From Delphinus delphis (taxonomy: Eukaryota; Chordata; Mammalia; Artiodactyla; Delphinidae), in the NCBI RefSeq assembly GCF_949987515.2, contig NC_082697.1, positions 20,653,730 to 20,717,729 on the forward strand: a stretch of 64,000 nucleotides of DNA, in the 5' to 3' direction. The position numbers were made by a program, and so were the translations under genes. The notes under the pieces were generated by a model. That model saw only the letters and a list, made by a program, of their open reading frames with translations, ran no database searches and was not told where the DNA came from. Position 1 is the stretch's first letter. Each line of letters opens with the position of its first letter. Positions 60,065 through 64,000 of this stretch are shown here, piece after piece.

Positions 60065-60300
60065 ACTTCAAGGAGCTTGAATTAATTGTCTATTTCTGGA
60101 TAATAAACCACCCCTAAAACATAGAGGCGTAACACAACAATTATTTATTGTGACTCTGCTGATTGGGTGATTCTTCTACTGGCCTTGCCTGGGTAACTTA
60201 CACAACTGTAACCAGCAAGTGGATCCTTTGGGGCTGGGGGATAAGACAGTGAGCACAAATCTAATGAGTCTGGAAGATGTGTCTTCCAGGTGGCCAGCAC
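60065..60300. mobile_element. Old LTR-like repeat
   Basis: TCTATTTCTGGATAATAAAC, CACAACAATTATTTATTGTG and GATTGGGTGATTCTTCTACT are words of a common mammalian LTR-type repeat. The family is not certain. Confidence 0.5.
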
Positions 60301-60534
60301 TGAGAAGAACATTTTAGGAAGAAGAATCGGCATGTAAGCAAAGGTCTGAACTGGCTGGGGGCTGTTTGGGAGCCATGGAGATTGGGAAGTGGTTCTGAAT
60401 GACCAGGTCATAAAAGGGAGAATGATTTCAGGTGACTCTGGGGAGGTGAGTAGGGCACTGGATACCATGTAAGGAACTTGGCCATTATCTTGTAGATTCT
60501 GAGGAGACCTGGAGTGACAAATACTATTTAAAAG

Positions 60535-60720
60535 AATAATTACCAAATACCAGGCACATTACTGAGCATTGTTGAAAATACAGCATTTAATCCTTGCTAT
60601 TATCGTCATTATACACATGAATAAAGTGAGTCTTACCCAGGGTCGCATAGCTAATAAGTGGTGGGGATGTGATTCAGAACCACGAACCTGGCTTTAGCAC
60701 TGATTATTTTCATTGCTATA
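60535..60720 (-). mobile_element. MIR SINE
   Basis: ACCAGGCACATTACTGAGC and GGGTCGCATAGCTAATAAG match the MIR complement. Confidence 0.68.
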
Positions 60721-60830
60721 TTCCATAGTTCTGGGGGACCTTGGAGTTTGGAGTGTGACAGGTAATGAGAAATCAGGCAAAATTAAATTTGCATTTCAGA
60801 AAAAAGGGAGAAGATTCCATAATTAAATAA

Positions 60831-61197
60831 ATATGGAGGGCTTCCCTGGTGGCACAGTGATTAAGAACCCGCCTGCCAACACAGGGGACACGGGTTCGAG
60901 CCCTGGTCCGGGAAGATCCCGCATGCTGTGGAGCAACTAAGCCCGTGGGCCACAACTACTGAGTCCACGCTCTAGAGCCCGCAAGCCACAGCTACTGAGC
61001 CCCTGTGCCACAACTATTGAAGCCCGCGTGCCTAGAGCCTGTGCTCTGCAACAAGAGAAGCCACTGCAATGAGAAGCCCATGCACCCCAACGAAGAGTAG
61101 CCCCCCCTCACCACAACTAGAGAAAGCCCTTGCGCAGCAACAAAGACCCAACGCAGCCAAAAAATAATAAAATAAAAATAAATAAATACATATGGAG
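60831..61197 (+). mobile_element. Long CHR SINE
   Basis: The head GGCTTCCCTGGTGGCACAG, B box GGTTCGAGCCC, tandem CACAACTACTGA-like units and AATAAATAAATA tail are present. ATATGGAG flanks it at 60831-60838 and 61190-61197. Confidence 0.92.
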
Positions 61198-61269
61198 AAC
61201 ACTGGATCAAACAAAATTTATCAAATTTCTTTACTGCTGGCCTCAGAGCCTAACGTGAGATACAAATAT

Positions 61270-61400
61270 GCGCTAGAAAGTAAGCTCCATGAGTGCAGGG
61301 ATTTTTTCCTCTCTTATTGACAGCTCTTTCAATCCCCAACACCCAGAATGGTGCCAGACATATAGTAGACGCTCAATAAATGTGCACTGAATTAATTAAT
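61270..61400 (+). mobile_element. L2 3' end
   Basis: AAGTAAGCTCCATGAGTGCA, GGTGCCAGACATATAGTAG and CGCTCAATAAATGTGCAC. Confidence 0.8.
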
Positions 61401-61734
61401 ATTGGGACTCTCCAAGGGCTTCCATATTCCAAAATTATTTAACTGTAGAATAGTCCTTTACCATGACTTTTTTTTCCTATTGAGTCTTCAAGGAACAATA
61501 ATGTTTTTAGAACACAATTGAGAAATTTAGCCTGAGAGTACATGAAAACTAAATCTAATTTTTATTTTGCACCCACTGTGTTTCAGACACTTTCCTTTTT
61601 TCATCCACTCATCCAGGCCTCCAGGAAACACAAACTAAGAGCTTGCCACTCATCAAGTCCCCTACAAAGTACTAGGGGACAAAGATAAGAAGACATGTCT
61701 CATGCCCTCAGGAAGAACCCAGTCAGAGGGCATT

Positions 61735-61870
61735 TTCTCATTTTACACAGGATTTAATTTTATGGAATTTGCAACAATCTTGTGCAGTTTTCTATCTAAT
61801 TAAGAGACCTGAGGCTCAGAGAGGTGAAATGACTTTCCTAAGGTCTTAGCACAGCCAGGTGAAAATGGCT
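61735..61870 (-). mobile_element. MIR fragment
   Basis: GACCTGAGGCTCAGAGAGG and TGACTTTCCTAAGGTCTTAG match the MIR complement. Confidence 0.65.
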
Positions 61871-62254
61871 GGCCCTTGTATGATGGACATCCCTCTCCTA
61901 CTCACTGGTGGAGGAGAGAAGCAGTGGATGGCTCGGACGATACCACTCCACCTACACACTAGAATCCTGGACAGTCTGGGGCCAGGGTTGCACTGTTTCT
62001 TCAAACAGGTGAACTGAGGTTGTCACTGTTTTTTCCTGATGTGGGAATAACCTGCTTCTCAGTGGTTGGACCATGAAGGAGAATTCTGAGGCAGAGAAGC
62101 AGCTGACCCCAGATTGTGACTAGGACCTCCTGGGCCACCCAGTAGGTAAATCCTTGCTGCAGAAGCCCATTCCTTAGCCAACACACATCTTCTTGCTGTG
62201 GGAGCAGGTGAGGTAGGAGGAAGTTCCTCCCATCACCAAAGGGTCCCACCTCCT

Positions 62255-62445
62255 GTGGTCACACAGGCACACACATATATGACTGTGCGCACATATGCAG
62301 AGACAGGCACAAACGTGCATAAAGACTAAAGCACATAGGCACATGCACACCCAAAGCAGGGCACAAAAATGCATGCACACAAAAAGCACACCCGCACAGA
62401 TGCACACACCAGGGTCCGCACATGCACGCACAGTCACGTACCTAA
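62255..62445. repeat. Diverged (CA)n tract
   Basis: CACACAGGC, GCACACACATATATG and GCACAAACGTGC-type words make an old dinucleotide repeat with many interruptions. Confidence 0.75.
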
Positions 62446-62613
62446 TAGCCATCTCTCACTCTGGGGGACTCCACACTGAAGCCCCTCTCTGGAAGGAGGA
62501 GGTGACTGGGGATGAGATGAGGCAGGGAACCAAGGCAGAGTGGGCCCATGGGAGTAGGTGACATGCTGTCCCTAGACATGGCAGCTCTGGCCCAGGCTGG
62601 CTGCTTTCAAAAG

Positions 62614-62951
62614 TCTCTCTTTTTGGGCTTCCCTGGTGGTGCAGTGGTTGACAATCTGCCTGCTAATGCAGGGGACACGGGTTCGAGCCCTGGTCTGGGA
62701 GGATCCCACATGCCACGGAGCAACTAGGCCCGTGAGCCACAACTACTGAGCCTGCGCGTCTGGAGCCTGTGCTCCGCAACAAGAGAGGCTGTGATAGTGA
62801 GAGACCCGCGCACCGCGACGAAGAGTGGCCCCCGCTTGCCACAACTAGAGAAAGCCCTCGCACAGAAACGAAGACCCAACACAGCAAAAATAAATTAATT
62901 AATTAATAAACTCCTACCCCCAACATCTAAAAAAAAAAAATTCTCTCTTTT
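62614..62951 (+). mobile_element. CHR SINE with 10-bp duplication
   Basis: Head GGGCTTCCCTGGTGGTGCAG, B box GGTTCGAGCCC and an A/T-rich tail. TCTCTCTTTT is found at 62614-62623 and 62942-62951. Confidence 0.92.
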
Positions 62952-63373
62952 CAGCCACAGGTTGCCCACTGGTTGTGAGGCCTCAGCACACCTGGCGTCT
63001 TGGAGATGCCAGCTCTTATAACAAAGCAATCACCTTGACAGGAGGAAGAACTTAAAAGAGGTTCCCAGGATCAGGGGTACTTGTGCAACCCCATTTAACA
63101 ACCCTGAAATAAATTGAATTAACTCCATCATTTTGGGAGTCAGAATTGTCCCATCACTTATTTCCTAAAATCAAATGTGATCAGTTTCAAATCCCCGTCC
63201 AGCTGGCCAAGAAGAAAATTCAACTAGTCATATTGAGCTTCTCCACCTCACCTCCGCCTCTGCCAGTTGAGTTGAGGTCATAAGGGTTTATTCAGAGCAG
63301 GTCACTTGGGGAGAATCCTCTCGTTCTCCATTCCCACCGGTCGCTATTGAAATGCTCATTGTTCAAACTCATA

Positions 63374-63578
63374 TACAGACATCTCTCTGTATCTGTGGGG
63401 GACTGGTTCCAGGACCACCACCATCCTGGTCCATCCCAGGATAACAAAATCTGCAGATGCTCAACTTCCTTGTATAAAATGGTGTAGTACAGTTGGCCTT
63501 CTGTAGCCACAGGTTCTGTATCCGCGGGTTCTCCATCCGCGGACTCAAACAACCTGTGGATACCGAGGGCTGACTGTA
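63374..63578. mobile_element. TcMar-Tigger-type DNA transposon relic
   Basis: The left part contains TATCTGTGGGGGACTGGTTC, the right part GGTTCTGTATCCGCGGG and CCGAGGGCTGACTG. The ends are flanked by TA (63374-63375 and 63577-63578) and are inverted-repeat-like. It is about 200 bases and non-coding. Confidence 0.8.
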
Positions 63579-64000
63579 GTCCTTGAAGACATGTGGTTCT
63601 GAGGTCTGAATGTCAACCATGTACACAGGGACCCTTGCTGGGTCTGAAAACCCTGAAGCTCTTCCTAGAGACAGGCTCCCAGGTGGCCTTCCTTAGCATT
63701 CTAGAGCTGTAGAAGTCGGTATGCAAATTGTCACATACAAACACTCCCTGAATGAGACTCACAATAGTGTCCTGGAGAACAATCAGTTAAAAGGAAGGGA
63801 ACCACTGAAATATGTCTTCCTTTATCAGCCCGATTCTCCAACAAAATTGATCGACTCCGCCACGCTTAATTCAAATGAAATGCACGTTCTCAGCGCTATA
63901 AAAATAACTTTATCACAGTCAAGAAGAGAATGATTAAAAGAAATGAATATGTGGGTGATTGAATACAGGATGTCCAGTGACAGGGGATGGAGGATGAGGA
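63579..64000. other. Unique sequence to window end, candidate conserved block
   Basis: No exon recognised. An AT-rich block at 63725-63950 is discussed in the findings. Confidence 0.4.

Noticed and set aside
62255..62445. CA-rich tract considered as a CRISPR-like or minisatellite array
   Set aside because: No regular unit or spacer pattern; it is a diverged dinucleotide repeat.

Overview
This is a mammalian nuclear genome window, most likely from a cetacean. The evidence is twelve or so tRNA-derived SINEs of the CHR family (Cetacea, Hippopotamidae, Ruminantia), with A and B box-like heads, A-rich tails and target-site duplications. They sit among old L2, MIR, MaLR, hAT and L1 sequence. I saw no BovB, Bov-tA or pig PRE-1 elements, which argues against ruminant and pig. 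Hippopotamus cannot be excluded by eye.

Two protein-coding genes are supported, both on the minus strand. Their order and orientation match the human 20q11.23 block SLC32A1 - ACTR5. (1) ACTR5 encodes ARP5, an actin-related subunit of the INO80 chromatin remodeller. The first five coding exons lie at 12059-11661, 10463-10234, 8298-8129, 4530-4313 and 3638-3456. They give 400 codons with consistent splice phases, about two thirds of the usual protein. The remaining 3' exons must lie to the left of base 1. (2) SLC32A1 encodes VGAT, the vesicular GABA/glycine transporter. It is complete in two coding exons (29136-28744 and 26388-25201), encoding 526 residues, with a plausible 3' UTR reaching an AATAAA near 24488.

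Layout: 1-12,060 is ACTR5, whose introns hold a degraded L1 with a second L1 fragment inside it, CHR SINEs and a short hAT transposon. 12,060-12,600 is the ACTR5 CpG promoter. 12,600-24,480 is the intergenic spacer, with an inverted pair of L1s, MaLR and hAT relics, a CHR SINE and an orphan CpG-rich patch near 22.2-23.5 kb. 24,480-29,560 is SLC32A1, almost all of it GC/CpG-rich. 29,560-64,000 is the upstream flank of SLC32A1, with no recognisable exon. It consists of repeats separated by unique stretches, several of which look like candidate regulatory elements (AT-rich, homeodomain-type cores, low repeat content).

The two genes have unrelated jobs: ubiquitous chromatin remodelling and inhibitory-neuron vesicle loading. 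No operon-like or defence-like system is present and I found no convincing novel system. The best second-look items are the hAT relic beside an ACTR5 splice donor, a strong decoy splice acceptor in the SLC32A1 intron, the orphan CpG island, the inverted L1 pair, a template-switch scar and several candidate enhancers. Family names for repeats are from recognition by eye, not a library search.
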